Source of the DNA: Anaeramoeba flamelloides
Lineage: Eukaryota; Metamonada; Anaeramoebidae
Assembly (NCBI GenBank): GCA_027625915.1
Contig: JANTQA010000008.1
Span: forward strand, 3,799,001 to 3,863,000
Direction: 5' to 3'
Length of the DNA stretch: 64,000 nt
The translations under genes and the position numbers were made by a program. The notes below the pieces were generated by a model that saw nothing but the letters and a program-made list of their open reading frames with translations, searched no databases and was not told where the DNA came from. Shown piece by piece: positions 12,441 to 23,569 of the stretch (the first letter of the stretch is position 1; each line of letters starts with the position of its first letter).

Positions 12441-13319
12441 TAAATATAAACGAAATTTCAAAATTAGGGGAAAACTTTTTTTTTAATATTTTTTTTCTTT
12501 TTTCATTTGCATTTCAAAAAATAAAGTGATTACACTATATTTTTATTTATTAATCTATTTTGGTTATTATCTCTAAGCAATTTAGTAAAATACATTGTTT
12601 TTTAAATTAAAAAAAATTAAATAAATTTTTTTAGGATGAAAAATCTACCCCTATTTTTGAAATTTAGTTTATATATTCTTTTTTCTTTTTAAAAAAATAC
12701 TTTTTTTGTGAGAATTTGGTAATATTTAGATTTTTTCCTTTTTAGAATGAAAAAATTGATTAAACTTTTGAAAATAATAATTCATTTTGAGAAATGGTAC
12801 TAAAAGTAAGTGTGTAATAACAATAATCAACTTTTTTTATATAATTATTCAATTTCCAAATTAGATGATATTTTTTTTTTGATTTGATATTAAATTTTCT
12901 TGACGATTTTTTAATGGGTGAGTTATTTAAGAAATTTATCTTATTTTTTCGGGAACAACTTGTATCATAGTTGAATAAAGATTATAGATATTGAAAAATA
13001 AAAATTCATTTATAATACAATTATTTTCAATTTGTAAAATAAAAAAATCTTTTTTTATTTCTAAATTTTTAGATTTTTTAAGGTCTAAAAAACATAAAAA
13101 GGTATTAAATCAACCAATGATAAATCATATTTTCAAAGATTTAATTAAGTTACCAGAATAAAATTTGAGATAAATTTTTACTTAGAGAAATTTTCTTTTC
13201 ACATTAAATTGATTCAGATATTTTCAGTTTTTTAGATAATAAATCAATTTTTTGAAATATTATAAACTTTATTATTTGGCATGTATCATTAATTTTCAAT
13301 TAAAAAAATTAAAATTTGG
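12441..13319. other. AT-rich intergenic DNA
   Basis: Nothing recognised. It may contain very degraded 5' sequence of the LINE copy that follows. Confidence 0.45.
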
Positions 13320-14400
13320 TATATTAAAATCAAAAAGTTGTAGATGATTTGATTTTGATTCTGGAAAAAATAATATCATGATTTGATAAGAAATTACTAT
13401 TTATATCTAAAATAATTCAAGAATTTAAATGAATCCAAATATTGATAAAACTTTAAAATCAAAAAGTTTTAAAAACTTTATATTATTAGTAATGGGTTAA
13501 AAGATCAAGAATATTTGAAAATTATTCAATATACAAATAATAACAACAAACAGTCATGTTTTTATTCTTTTTTTTTAATTCTACCTTTTTTTTTTTTTGA
13601 ATATTATTTTATTTTACTCAGTTCTTTTGAATTCTGAAAAAACTAATCAAGTTTTTTTTTCATTTGAATAATAAAAATAAAATTTATAAAGTTTTTTAAT
13701 GAAAAAAAAAAAAGAGATAAAAAAATCTAATAGAGCTAATAGTTTAAAATGAGGATCTTCAAAACCAATTTTAAAATGAAAAAAATATGACAAATTATGT
13801 AAATAGATATTCTTCCGTTTATGACAACAATTAAATTAAAATCAGAATTATTCAATTTATGTAAAAAATCCCTTTAAAACAGAAATTTTTGGAGATGTGA
13901 ATCATTTATTTTCAAATGTCCATTCTTTTAATAAAAATCAAATAATTTGGATTTGATATTCATCCTAATAATAAACAATAAAAAATTATATTTTCGAAAT
14001 TTTTCAAAATAAAAACTATTATTTATGATCTTTTTATTTGGGAATGATAAAGAAAACTACGATTCACTATTGAAATATCTCAATTCTAATTTAAAAATTA
14101 AAGAAGTGTTTTCAAGTGTCCTCAAGTGTAATTGTTCCCTGTGGGGTGTCTTGGAGTGCTTATTTTTCCAGGATACAAAAGTATAGGGAAAATCTTTGAT
14201 TTTACTCAATTCCTTTAAATTCTGGAAAAACTAACGGCAATTTTTTTCAATTTAAGAAATAAATAAAAAAACCTAACATTAATTCAATTCTTTTAAATTT
14301 TGGAATGGCTAACTGTGGTTTTCTGGATTTTTTCTATTAAGTCTATTAAGGTAATCTATTTTCCTAATAAAACGAAAAATCAAGAAAAGTTAACGGTGTT
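13320..14400 (+). mobile_element. Decayed LINE copy B with long tail
   Basis: About 13340-13490 aligns with the reverse-transcriptase region of the 55.5-56.0 kb copy; a DDLILILE-like motif C remnant and the segment after it are legible. After an internal deletion, about 13840-14100 matches the 3' end of the coding region, including CNLCKN and the His-containing segment. It ends with the long palindromic tail containing TCAAGTGTCCTCAAGTG rather than the short tail. Many stops: an old dead copy. Confidence 0.6.
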
Positions 14401-14759
14401 CAGAAGAAAATTAATTTCTTTTCAACACTTTAATAATAAAAAAAATCAATAATATCAATTTTTTTGAATATTTCTTACAATAACTAATTAGTTGTACCTG
14501 AAAGAAGATTTTTATTCGTTAATTGAACGAGAGTTTTGACAACTAAATGAGTTCTTTTTTAAGATAATTTTTTTTAGAATAGTACCTTAAGGGATTAGCG
14601 TCACCATAAATTTCTAAATAATCAAAATATGCTATAATTCGGCGCAAATGATATTAGTGCTAAATGGTTCAAATAATCTCTAAAAAAAAATTTATAAATC
14701 TTATTTCAAAATAAATTATTAGATTTTTTACTAATGATCACACTTAAAAATTACCATTT

Positions 14760-15180
14760 TATGAATTTTTTTTTTTGAATTCCTTTCCCAAATCGAAAAA
14801 TCGAAACTCAAATTAATAATATTCCCGAATTTAATAATTATTAATCAGAACTTCCAAAAGTAACTAATTTTTAATTTTTCAATTTTCTAAGGTTAAATCA
14901 ATAATCAACAACACAAAAACCCAGAAACTGATTATTTTTGTTTCCTTTTTTATAAATATAATTACAACATCAATATATTTCCAATATTTCAGAAATAATT
15001 GGTCAAAAAAATCTAATCCTTAATTATTTAATTGTTTTTAAAAAATTGAATTTTTTAACAACTAATCTACATTTCGCCAGAAATTTTAGAAAGATATTAT
15101 TCAACTTTGGGTTCTTCAGATTGATAATTCAACCTTTAAATTTGTGACAAAATACAAATTTTTTTCTGAAATTGTGAATT
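14760..15180. repeat. Dispersed repeat J, copy 1
   Basis: Shares diverged blocks with about 17760-17960 (for example CAAATCGAAAAAT followed by GAAACxCAAA, and AAAACCCA) and with 21880-22280. Ends and class unresolved. Confidence 0.4.
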
Positions 15181-15189
15181 TTTTTACTA

Positions 15190-15664
15190 CAGTGGTGTAA
15201 ATAACCTGTGTTGACAACCTTTAACCCATTGCAAAAATTTAACTTGTGTTTTTTTTTTTTCAGACTTGGGTATTTGAAGACCAGAATTCACTTTATTATT
15301 CTTGGCTCGGATTTAAATTGACTTTAGAGATTAGATCTTTGATTAGTCGAAATGACTCAATAATATTAAATACTTTTGTTTCAAAAATTTCTTCATATTT
15401 AAAAAATTTCTGAGATTATATGATTTTTTTATAAAAATTCAAAAATGATCTTTTTCTCATTTTTTTGTCAAAAAATTACATTTTAATCTTTCCATATCTT
15501 CATAATTCTTTTTCAAAATTTATTTAAAGAACCCTATTTCTTGTTTATATACTGTTTACACCAAATTCATTGGTTTCTTTTATTTCTAGAGTAAGTAAAT
15601 ATTTTTTGCATTAGTTAAATTTTAGTAATGGGTTAAAATAAAAAACAGGGTTATTTACACCACT
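15190..15664. mobile_element. TIR element close upstream of eL33
   Basis: Left end CAGTGGTGTAAATAACC and right end GGTTATTTACACCACT are inverted repeats, continued imperfectly for about 60 bp (TTTAACCCATT versus AATGGGTTAAA). Total ~475 bp, no ORF. Parts of the interior resemble repeat J at 21.9-22.3 kb, so the outer limits of an older element may be wider. Confidence 0.6.
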
Positions 15665-15679
15665 TTAATACATGAGTCT

Positions 15680-15835
15680 TTTTTAATTGATGAATTTAAA
15701 CAAATAGTTTCCACTTTACTTATTTAATTTTCAGAGACATTGGAACCACGTGAACCAAAGTGATTTATCCCAATAACAACATATTTTAATCTTCGGCTTC
15801 TCCTTGATTGACACCAATCCCTTAACTATGAAAAA
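15680..15835 (+). promoter_or_regulatory. Shared upstream module, copy 1 (before eL33)
   Basis: Aligns over about 150 bp with 57010-57165 (before the SIKE homolog) and 23255-23400. Shared blocks include AATTGATGA, GACATTGGAACCA/GACATTTGAACCA and GGCTTCTC followed by a CCTTAA-like end. It lies just upstream of the eL33 start codon. It may be a promoter/5' leader segment or a leftover of a repeat; which of the two is not decided. Confidence 0.4.
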
Positions 15836-15900
15836 CAGAAAGGAAAATCATTTTTTTTTCATTCCAAAAATCTCCTAAAAGTTTCTAAATTGCATCGAAA

Positions 15901-16287
15901 ATGTCACAAGAACAAAAAAAAGAAATAAAACCAAAAAAAAAACAAACCAAAAAAAAAAAGAAACAAAACAAATCCCCAAGATTACACGTTGATGGTATCT
16001 TCATGGGTTACAGAAGAGGATTGACAACCCAAAAAACAGGCACATCATTAATCAAAATTGTTGGTGTTGCTACAAGAAAAGAAACAGAATGGTATCTTGG
16101 AAAGAAGGTTGCCTTTGTTTATAATGCCTCCCGCCATCACAATGGATCCAACGTAAGAACCATCTGGGGAAAGATCACCAGCTCACATGGTAACTCTGGT
16201 ATTGTTCGTGCCAAATTTAAAAGAAATCTTCCTGCCATTGCCATGGGTAAAAAAGTAAGAGTAATGATGTACCCATCTAAAATCTAA
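15901..16287 (+). CDS. RPL35A: 60S ribosomal protein eL33 (L35Ae)
   Basis: 128 residues in one exon. From residue ~27 the sequence follows eL33: GIFMGYRRGLTTQ, then a short basic beta-barrel with TEWYLGKKVAFVYNA, the conserved IWGKITSSHGNSGIVRAKF and the terminal VRVMMYPSKI. eL33 is a structural protein of the large ribosomal subunit, bound to 28S rRNA near the tRNA exit side. The first ~26 residues are a lysine-rich extension (KKKQTKKKKKQNK) not found in the ~110-residue animal and yeast proteins. GC content is higher than in the surroundings, as expected for a highly expressed gene. The shared module at 15680-15835 lies directly upstream, and the next exon-like sequence is convergent. Confidence 0.97.
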   Translation: MSQEQKKEIKPKKKQTKKKKKQNKSPRLHVDGIFMGYRRGLTTQKTGTSLIKIVGVATRKETEWYLGKKVAFVYNASRHHNGSNVRTIWGKITSSHGNSGIVRAKFKRNLPAIAMGKKVRVMMYPSKI

Positions 16288-16576
16288 AGTAAGATTATTT
16301 TTTCATTTGAAGAAAAAATTAAACATAATTGAGTATCAATTTTATGTAAGTGAAATTAAAAAAAAAAAAAAAAAATTCAAAAACTAGAGAATAGAAAAAG
16401 TTATACAAACTTTTTAAAGAATTCTTAAAGTCAAAATAAATAACTTTACATCAAAAAAAAAAGTATTTATAAAAAAGTTCATGCTTTTTTGTTTTTTCTT
16501 TTTTATTATTTGAATATTTGCTTTTTTTTTCTTTTTTTTTTCATAATTTTCTTTTTCTTTTTTTTTTAATAACCTC
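16288..16576. other. Intergenic 3' of eL33
   Basis: A/T runs including poly-A and poly-T tracts. Termination or polyadenylation signals cannot be told from background. Confidence 0.4.
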
Positions 16577-16842
16577 TTAATGTATCCTTTGAGATCTTTG
16601 ATGTTTTAAAAATTTCAGTGAAAAAACACCACCAATTTTCTTGAAGTAAATTCTGCTTTCTTTCAGAACTTGTTGTTGAATACTGGCCTTCACAAACATA
16701 ATTCTTAAATAATTTTTTCACAAAATCTCTATTTTAATTTCTTAATCCACCGAATAAACACAACTGATAAAAGAACAAACTTGGCAACAATGCGATTAAT
16801 GGCGTGTTTCATTGGTTTACCAAGTATCAAAATCGAGTTGTT
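16577..16842 (-). CDS. Putative terminal exon, unknown membrane-like protein
   Basis: On the minus strand a good acceptor (pyrimidine-rich, ending TTTTCAG) at 16845-16843 is followed by 37 codons and a TAG at 16729-16731. The peptide includes ILILGKPMKHAINRIVAK, a short hydrophobic stretch and the basic end RWIKKLK. Immediately downstream (16699-16577) is a separate 40-codon frame starting MFVKASIQQQVLKES. Both are higher in GC than their surroundings. No upstream exon or homolog was recognised. This could be the tail of a spliced gene convergent with eL33, or a decayed gene. Confidence 0.3.
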
Positions 16843-17759
16843 CTGAAAATTAAAATAAAAAGTAGTGATAAAATTCCCGAAATTTCTCCAAATTATGCTA
16901 ATGGTAGATGGAAAAGATCATTTTGATCTTTGATCAACAAACCAAAATTAAAAGGGTTTACTCTTTATTCTAAATTTTCTTTTGGATTTCGGATTTATTA
17001 GTTCACTAATATTAGGATTTGAATAATAAATGGGAAAAAAATTTAATTTACCATTACATTTATTTCTTTTGTCAACAATAAGAGAGTTTCAAAGAAATAG
17101 ATTGTAATTTGTGCTCATTATTAATTTTTTTGATTCTTTGTGATATTTATTGTTCCATTTGGTAAACTAACAACTCTAAAAAAAAAGCGGAATTTTGAAC
17201 TAATTAGAGAGCCCAAAAGATTTATAACGAAATTAGATCAATTTAAAATTCAAATAAGAATAATATGAAAATTTTTGATTCTTTGTGTTTGAATTTGAAG
17301 AATTAAAACTGTTTTAAATAAGAAATGGAAAAACAATTGTCTCCTTTTCCTTTTTTTCTCTTATAAATTGAGTTTTCAAAGAAATAAAATGTAATTTGTT
17401 CTTCTGATTTATTTGTTTGTTTATTTTTTATTCGATATCTTGTTATTTTGTAATTAGTAAAAAAAGAATCCTAAATTAAAGGAATCTTACAAAATCGAAG
17501 AAAGATTAAATTAAGTTGAAATTGTATCCTCGATCCACTTCAAAGGCCCGTATTATTATTGAAAATAATTAATTCAAGAAATAATTCTGTTATAGTTGTA
17601 AGGGAATAGATTTGTTAATAATCAAAGAATGTCGTAATTGAACTTAAATTATATTATTACTTTTTGTCTCATATTGAAATAAAAAATCTATTAAAAATAT
17701 TCTTGAATAATAAATTAATGGTATTTTTTAGAAAACATAATCAAAATTGAATTTTCAAT
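16843..17759. other. Intergenic with hairpin-repeat fragments
   Basis: About 17020-17120 and 17310-17400 contain pieces of the internal hairpin of element R1 (phrases like TTTCAAAGAAATAGATTGTAATTTG). No gene was recognised. Confidence 0.4.
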
Positions 17760-17960
17760 TGTTTTTTTTTTAATTTATTTTCAAATCGAAAAATAGAAAC
17801 CCAAAGAAGAATCTTCCAGTTTATGATAATTAAAATATAGGTCCAATAAAATTAACTATTTTTATAATTTTTTAATTTCAAAGATTAAAAAATTAATCAT
17901 CATCATAAAAACCCAAAAGACTGGTTAATTTTTGTTATATTTTTATAAAACTAAACTCTT
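17760..17960. repeat. Dispersed repeat J, copy 2
   Basis: Diverged match to 14780-14960, including CAAATCGAAAAATAGAAACC. Confidence 0.4.
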
Positions 17961-18054
17961 TTTCATATAAAAGCGCATAAAAAATTTCAATAATCCTTTG
18001 TAATTGAATCAAATTAATTGTAGTATAATTCTAAAATCTAAGAAACGTGTTATA

Positions 18055-18371
18055 CAGTCCTGTGTCATTTTAAGGCACAGGAAAAATCAACATATCAGGC
18101 ACAAAATTTAGTTCACTTTAAGGCACAAATTATTGATTTAAGGCACTTTCCCAATTCCAAGATATAATTTCACAGATTAATTACAGAGTTAGTTTTAGGG
18201 TTTTCTTCAATATATATATATATACATATATAATATTACATTATGAGTAACTTGGAAATTTACGCAGAAAAATTGTGCCTTATTTTTACCACTGTGATTT
18301 TGTGCCTTAAGGGGATTTTTTTGTGCCTAATTTCTTGATTTTTCCTGTGCCTTAAAAATGGCACAGGACTG
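18055..18371. mobile_element. MITE related to M1, longer variant
   Basis: Begins CAGTCCTGTGTCATTTTAAG and ends with the inverted GGCACAGGACTG. The motif AAGGCACA recurs several times in both arms, as in M1, but the ends and the ~120 bp centre differ. The left flank is TA. Probably a sister MITE family of the same Tc1/mariner type. Confidence 0.65.
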
Positions 18372-19230
18372 GATATAAAAAACACTCAACTGTAGATTTA
18401 AAACTCATTAAACCAAAAAAATAAAAATTAAAATCAAATATTTTGAAAATTGATGTGTATTTTATTTGGAATGAGAAATCTCGCCTCTACATTGTTAAGA
18501 AAAAAAAATATTAAATCAATAAAATCGGTGAAAAAGGCGAATTGGGGAAAATTTCTTTACAAGTCAAATTTTTGTTCTTTAAAATCTCATTTTCAAGATA
18601 AAGCCAAAATTGATGGCACTTTCATTAGGTTTTTGAGAATTTAAAAGAATTATGTAAATTCATAGTTTTTTCAATTTTTAAATCCTGATAAAAGCCTAGG
18701 CACTTGAAATTTATCATTCGAAATTCTAATCAAATTACTGTTTTATTAGAAAATTAGAGTATTTTTAAAAATATTAGTTATTATCTATCTAACTAAATAT
18801 CGCATATTTGAATTAAACTAAAATTAATTTTCACTTTCATTTAAAATTTTCGAACCCAAAAAATACTCTTTTTTGTCTCATATAGAGAATTTTAACAATC
18901 GTCATACTACAAATAACAATATATTTCAATACCTAAGAAGTACAGCCTCCCAACCCTACAATGAATCATTATAACCAATGGTTGGTTTGATTTTAAATGA
19001 AATTGTTTATTTGGATAATTATCTAGTGAAAAAAGTGTTAGGTTTTTTAAGAAAACTATTATTTTTTTATCATTTGTTAAATATCGAACAAAGATCAACG
19101 ATTAGCTGAAAAAAAACTATCCAAAATTAAATGTCTTTCCAATAATCTTTTGTCTTGAAGTAAGGAAACTGTTAACTTTAAATTCTTGTAGCAGAGATAA
19201 AAAAACTATCAAAAAAAAGATATAAAAAAA
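18372..19230. other. Intergenic with decayed repeat
   Basis: About 18450-18650 is the second copy of the decayed repeat at 2680-2970. About 18600-18720 carries LINE-tail-like phrases (AATTTAAAAGAATT, AGGCACTTGAAA). The 63-codon minus-strand frame at 18907-19098 has no recognised features. Confidence 0.4.
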
Positions 19231-19312
19231 CGACAGAGACAGGACTCGAACCTGCGCTCCCATAGGGAATTTGATTTCAAGTCAAACGCCTTAACCACTC
19301 GGCCACTCTGCC
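19231..19312 (-). tRNA. tRNA-Ser(UGA)
   Basis: An 82 nt type II tRNA. Acceptor stem GGCAGAG pairs with CTCTGTC (one G-T). The D arm is GCCGAGTGGTTAAGGC. Anticodon stem TTTGA/TCAAA encloses loop CTTGAAA, giving anticodon TGA for codon UCA. A long variable arm (CCC TAT GGG) is typical of tRNA-Ser, and the T arm has GGTTCGAGTCC. The discriminator base is G, also typical of Ser. No intron. All arms pair, so this is a functional-looking gene. Confidence 0.95.
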
Positions 19313-19867
19313 AATAATTTCATTTTCAAGTCCTTTTTCAGAAATTTTAACTAACTAATTGTAATTTATCTATTTTTCATAATTTTTTCAAAAACTTCAA
19401 ACATTTTTACAATCATAATAAACATCAACAGCAACTTAGTGAAAGTTAGAATTTATCTGGCTTTACTACATACATAAAATACGACTCGAAAAATAATTAC
19501 ATAAACCGAAATCACACTTATCATCATAAAAAATACTTCGAATACATCCAAAATAATACTAGATCTCATACTCAAAAAATTAAAAAATCAAACAAAATAA
19601 CAAATGGTATCTCTGACAAAAAATCAATACTAAACATCAATATGCTTTATAAATAATTTTAATATAAACAATTCAAATTAAAAAAAAAAAGTATCCAAAG
19701 AAAATCAATTCAAAAAACTAAAAAATAACAAAACAATCAAATATTCTAGATTTCCAAAAGCTCAATTTCTACAATTTTTTTTTTTTTAATAAAACTTAAC
19801 TTTCAATAGATCTATTTTCAATTTGTGAATTTATAATTAAAAATTGATGAAATTTTTAATAATATAT
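19313..19867. other. AT-rich intergenic DNA
   Basis: Nothing recognised. Confidence 0.45.
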
Positions 19868-20140
19868 TTTGACCGGAGGAAATTAATTTTCTTTCTTCAA
19901 ATTTCTAAATTATTGTTTCGATATTTTAATACAGATTCAGAATTTTCTTTATCATCAACCAATTACAGAATAAATACTAATTCCAATTTGAATAATCTAA
20001 AAGATATTATTTTTATTATTTTTTTTAATTTGGATTTTTTCTTTTTATCCAAATTTATCGATTTTTTTTTTTATAGAAATCGAAATCCCTTAAAAAAAAT
20101 AAAATTTTCTTCTATCTTAATAGAAATTGTTTTCCATAAG
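19868..20140 (-). mobile_element. LINE 3' fragment, short-tail type (copy C)
   Basis: On the minus strand it aligns with about 56.72-56.98 kb of the main LINE copy. It ends with GAAAATTAATTTCCTCC directly after the coding region, without the long palindromic tail. The 99-codon plus-strand frame (19844-20143) is antisense to this fragment and is not a gene. Confidence 0.6.
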
Positions 20141-20144
20141 TAAA

Positions 20145-20480
20145 CAATCAATTTATCTCGATTTAATCTGATTTCTGGTTATATTGAAACTGCCTAAATT
20201 CAACAAAGTAAAGATTTTAAAACATTTTGAGATAAAAATAACTCATCGGAGAAAATTATGAAAAAAATGAAAAAAAAAATCTTTGAGATCTCAAAAAGAT
20301 TTAAAGAGAGAGACACTTTAATTGATCACATTTGTTTTCAAAATTGTATATTCAAATCATTCAAATTGGTAATTGAATGTAACTCTCTTTGACTTTTTTC
20401 TAAAAATGTCCATAGTTTTTAAAAGTTGATTTTTGGAGATCAATCATACTTTACATATTTTTTCGTTTTTAATTAGTCCT
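20145..20480. repeat. Duplicated segment D, copy 1
   Basis: Colinear by eye with 39195-39530: CGATTTAATCTG, then TTTTCAAAATTGTATATTC, then TTTTTGGAGATC. No inverted ends were found. Both copies are followed by family T sequence, so a larger composite repeat is possible. Confidence 0.5.
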
Positions 20481-20633
20481 TAGGCACTTTTAAAAATTAG
20501 ATAATTTTTTTTTTTTCAATTACACAAAAATTTTTTTTTACCATAAGGACTCAACCTTTAATCATTAAATTTATTTCGAACAACCCTACTTTTTTTTTCT
20601 TTATCAATCATGTCACCATATTTTACATTTAAA

Positions 20634-21177
20634 ATAAACTCCAATACAAAATTTTTAACACACCAAAATCCAATTATTGAAAAATAAATATCTTATTTAA
20701 TCAATTCTTAAAGAAAATTCAAAGGATAAAAATTCACTAATTATAATGCTAACACTTGTTTATGAATTACAATTCTCACAAAACAAAAAATAAATAATTA
20801 TCAATACTAATAAATCAAGAGTGTAAAAAATATGGAGTTCAAGAAAAAAGAAATATATTAGTAAATTTGTTTAAATTCTATTTGGAATATTGATCGATCA
20901 AACGATTAGAGACTATCAACTAATTTTATTTAATTTCTTCTATTTTTGATAACTCAACTTTAACATAATATCAATCTTTTAAAAAAAATTTTGATCAAAC
21001 CGGGCTAGGATTAGGTAATTCAAAAAATGAAATGAAATGCAAACTAAAACTAAAAGATGAAAAAAATAATTATCCTATTTTTACAAAAAATCTAAAATAT
21101 TTCAAAATTTGAATTAAATTGTATTATTGTTATCTTTTGAACTGTTTTAGTTGTGTGAAAATTTTGAATTTTAGTTA
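20634..21177. mobile_element. TIR element family T, copy 2
   Basis: Diverged copy of 10354-10887: starts ATAAACTCCAATACAAAATT, contains TATTGATCGATCAAACGATT, and ends near GTTGTGTGAAAATTTTGAA. Confidence 0.55.
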
Positions 21178-21445
21178 ACATAATGAGATTGAAAGAACAA
21201 AAATAGAATGATTTGAACTTGAAATCAAGAAATATAAAGAAACCAACAGTTAAGGAATTAATAATGCACTATATTCATCTCTCATAAAACTATATGATAA
21301 TTAAAGACAAATTTTATTCATCCTCATTAATACAAATTCCCCTAAAAATCTCTTATATGTTTTATTGTGTTTTAAATTATTTTAGATTGTTTCCTAAAGA
21401 TCACTTTTAAAAAATGTCATTTTTCGAAATTCTTTTTTAATTTTA

Positions 21446-21642
21446 CAATCAGTTTCACTTTTAAGGCACAAACTTTCAACGAAATTTATAGCACAATAAA
21501 AATCTCAAATTAAGGCACAAAATTCAGATTCTAGTAAAATAAATTGTAAAAAAAATTTAAGAAATTTTGTGCCTTAATTTGAGAATTTTTTTGGTTCCTT
21601 AAATTGTGTTGAAAGCTTGTGCCTTAAAAGTGGAACTGGCTG
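21446..21642. mobile_element. Palindromic MITE M1, copy 2
   Basis: Begins CAATCAGTTTCACTTTTAAG and ends GTGGAACTGGCTG with TA following. Near-palindromic over ~197 bp, with the same arm motifs as the other M1 copies. Confidence 0.75.
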
Positions 21643-22334
21643 TATTTCCAAAATCAAAAAAAGAAACAAAAATATTATTCCTGTATTTATAAATTAACAT
21701 TTAGAACCAAATATAACTGTTTTAGAGTTATTTAAATCAAAAATTTAACCAAGATAATGAATATAAAAATCTAAAAAATGATTGTTTTCATTTCCTTTTC
21801 ACTGTAACTCTTTGCCTTTTCATATATTTCCTTATAAATCAACATAATAAGTCAAAATAATATATTAGTTTATTATTTAATTATTTCAAAGAATCAAATT
21901 TTTAGCAATTAATCTCCATTTCGACCCAAATTTATAAAAAAGGGCCTTTCACAACTTTGAAGTCTGTATATTGTGATTTGTCCGTTAAATTTGTCCCGAA
22001 ATCCATATTTTTCTCTTAAATTGTTATTTTTTTTTTACAAAGATAAGAATTCTTTTTAATTGGTAAAATAAACAATAGGTATGATTTTATTAATTGGATT
22101 TATTGAAAATTATTTGAATTTTTTTAGTTTTTTTAAGATTGGTTATTTTTTATAACATTAAACTTTTTTCAAAAATTAACTCTTTTTTTTGAGAAAAAAA
22201 ATTACAATTTAATCCTTCCATTTTAAGAATTTCATTTAAATCGTAGACCTTTCAGAAACGAATATGCTGTTTACTTCTTATTTATTGTTGTTTTCTTTCT
22301 TGGGCTAATGTGTCGTTCTTCAATAACGAAAAAA
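21643..22334. repeat. Intergenic with repeat J, copy 3
   Basis: About 21880-22280 matches 15040-15180 and 15440-15590 in order (CTCCATTTCG, AAATTTGTCCCGAAAT, TTACAATTTAATCCTTCCAT). In copy 1 these two blocks are separated by the 15190-15664 TIR sequence. Confidence 0.4.
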
Positions 22335-22590
22335 TACGCTCTTTTTTTTATTTTGAATGAAGAAAATTAATTTCCTCTTACACCGTTTAGGTTTTTTTGT
22401 TTTGTAGAAGTTGGAAGAATGGAGTAAAATCATAAATATTGTTCAATTCTTTTGAATCCTCGAAAAGCTAACGTTAAGTTTTTTTTTTAATTTTCGAAAG
22501 AAAAAGTAAATTTCAAAAATTTTCTTTTAGAAATACAATGAAACTCTACTGACAGGACTCTACAGCACTTTGCGGGACTTCCTAAGAACA
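22335..22590 (-). mobile_element. LINE long-tail fragment (copy D)
   Basis: On the minus strand: AAGTGCTGTAGAGTCCTGTC, then the palindromic segments (GTTAGCTTTTCGAGGATTC), then GTAAGAGGAAATTAATTTTC and an A-rich end. It matches the tail of the 40.0-40.4 kb copy. Coding sequence upstream of the tail is absent or unrecognisable. Confidence 0.5.
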
Positions 22591-23062
22591 TTTTAAAATG
22601 ATATAAAAGCAAAATTATTTATTTGCAACGCAAAAATATAAAAGTTATCCATCAAGTTCAACAATTTTAAGATTTAGGACGTTTAATAATTGCGTAAATG
22701 GATAGTACTATGTAATCAAAAGAAAACTCAAATAAATTTTGCCCTGTATGTTTAAATATAAATAAAATGAAAGAATAGAAAATATTGATCATTTTTTATT
22801 GGTATGCCCTTTCTGTGAAAATAATAGATTAATATCCCATAACTAATTAAAAGAAATAAATCTCTAATGAAATAATTTCAAATCAAGACAGTTTGGAATT
22901 ATTTTCATTAATCAATAATCGTGAAATCTATAATTCCAGGCTTAAATTTCTGAAAGCAGATTTAAATCTAAAGAATATAGAGTATGTAATTTACACTTCT
23001 ACAATAATAAAAAAAAAAATAATAATAAAGTAGATTTTTTATTAATAATCTGAATTATTTGC
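22591..23062. other. AT-rich intergenic DNA
   Basis: Nothing recognised. Confidence 0.4.
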
Positions 23063-23244
23063 TTAATGGACTAGTCTCTATTGATTTTTTTTTTTTGACC
23101 CATTTCTAAATAATGATTCCTTATCTAGAAATATATTTAATATTTAAAATAAGCAGGGTTTTCCAAATAAAAATAATTGGCAAATAATTTTTTCAATCTC
23201 TATTAAATTTAGGTAAAATAATTTAATAGAGATTAGTTCCTTAA
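23063..23244. mobile_element. Short TIR element M2, copy 1
   Basis: ~180 bp with inverted ends: GGACTAGTCTCTATT on the left and AATAGAGATTAGTTCC on the right. It matches 44497-44674 along its length (CCTTATCTAGAA, AGCAGGGTTTTCCAAAT). No ORF. Confidence 0.65.
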
Positions 23245-23254
23245 AGAAGGGTGT

Positions 23255-23400
23255 TTCAAAATTGATTGAATCAACTTTTCCTAATATTTTACTCATCGAA
23301 TTTTTGGAGACGTTTGCACCAAGGAACACTTATATAATTTACCTTCAATAGTAACATACTTTGATTTTAGACTTCTCTGTGGTAAGCTTAAACCCTTAAG
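23255..23400 (+). repeat. Shared module, copy 3 (no gene seen downstream)
   Basis: Third copy of the module found upstream of eL33 and the SIKE homolog: AAATTGATTGAATCAAC, GGAGACGTTTGCACCA, TTACCTTCAATAGTAACATA, GACTTCTCTGTGG and CCCTTAAGG. It starts right after the M2 element. No gene is visible within the next ~1.5 kb. Confidence 0.4.
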
Positions 23401-23569
23401 GTGAAACATTTATCAAATGAAAGTTTTGTTTTTTCATTCACTTCGAATCTTTATTCAAAGAGATCAATTTTATTTTCGTTCGCTCATTTTCATCCATAAG
23501 CATATTACCTCGTGTTATTAAAAACTAATTTTCTTTTTGTTTTTGAAGCCAAAATGAGATCATTTAATA

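Noticed and set aside
19844-20143. 99-codon plus-strand open frame
   Set aside because: It lies antisense on a truncated LINE copy (19868-20140); its DNA aligns with the reverse of the LINE 3' coding region.
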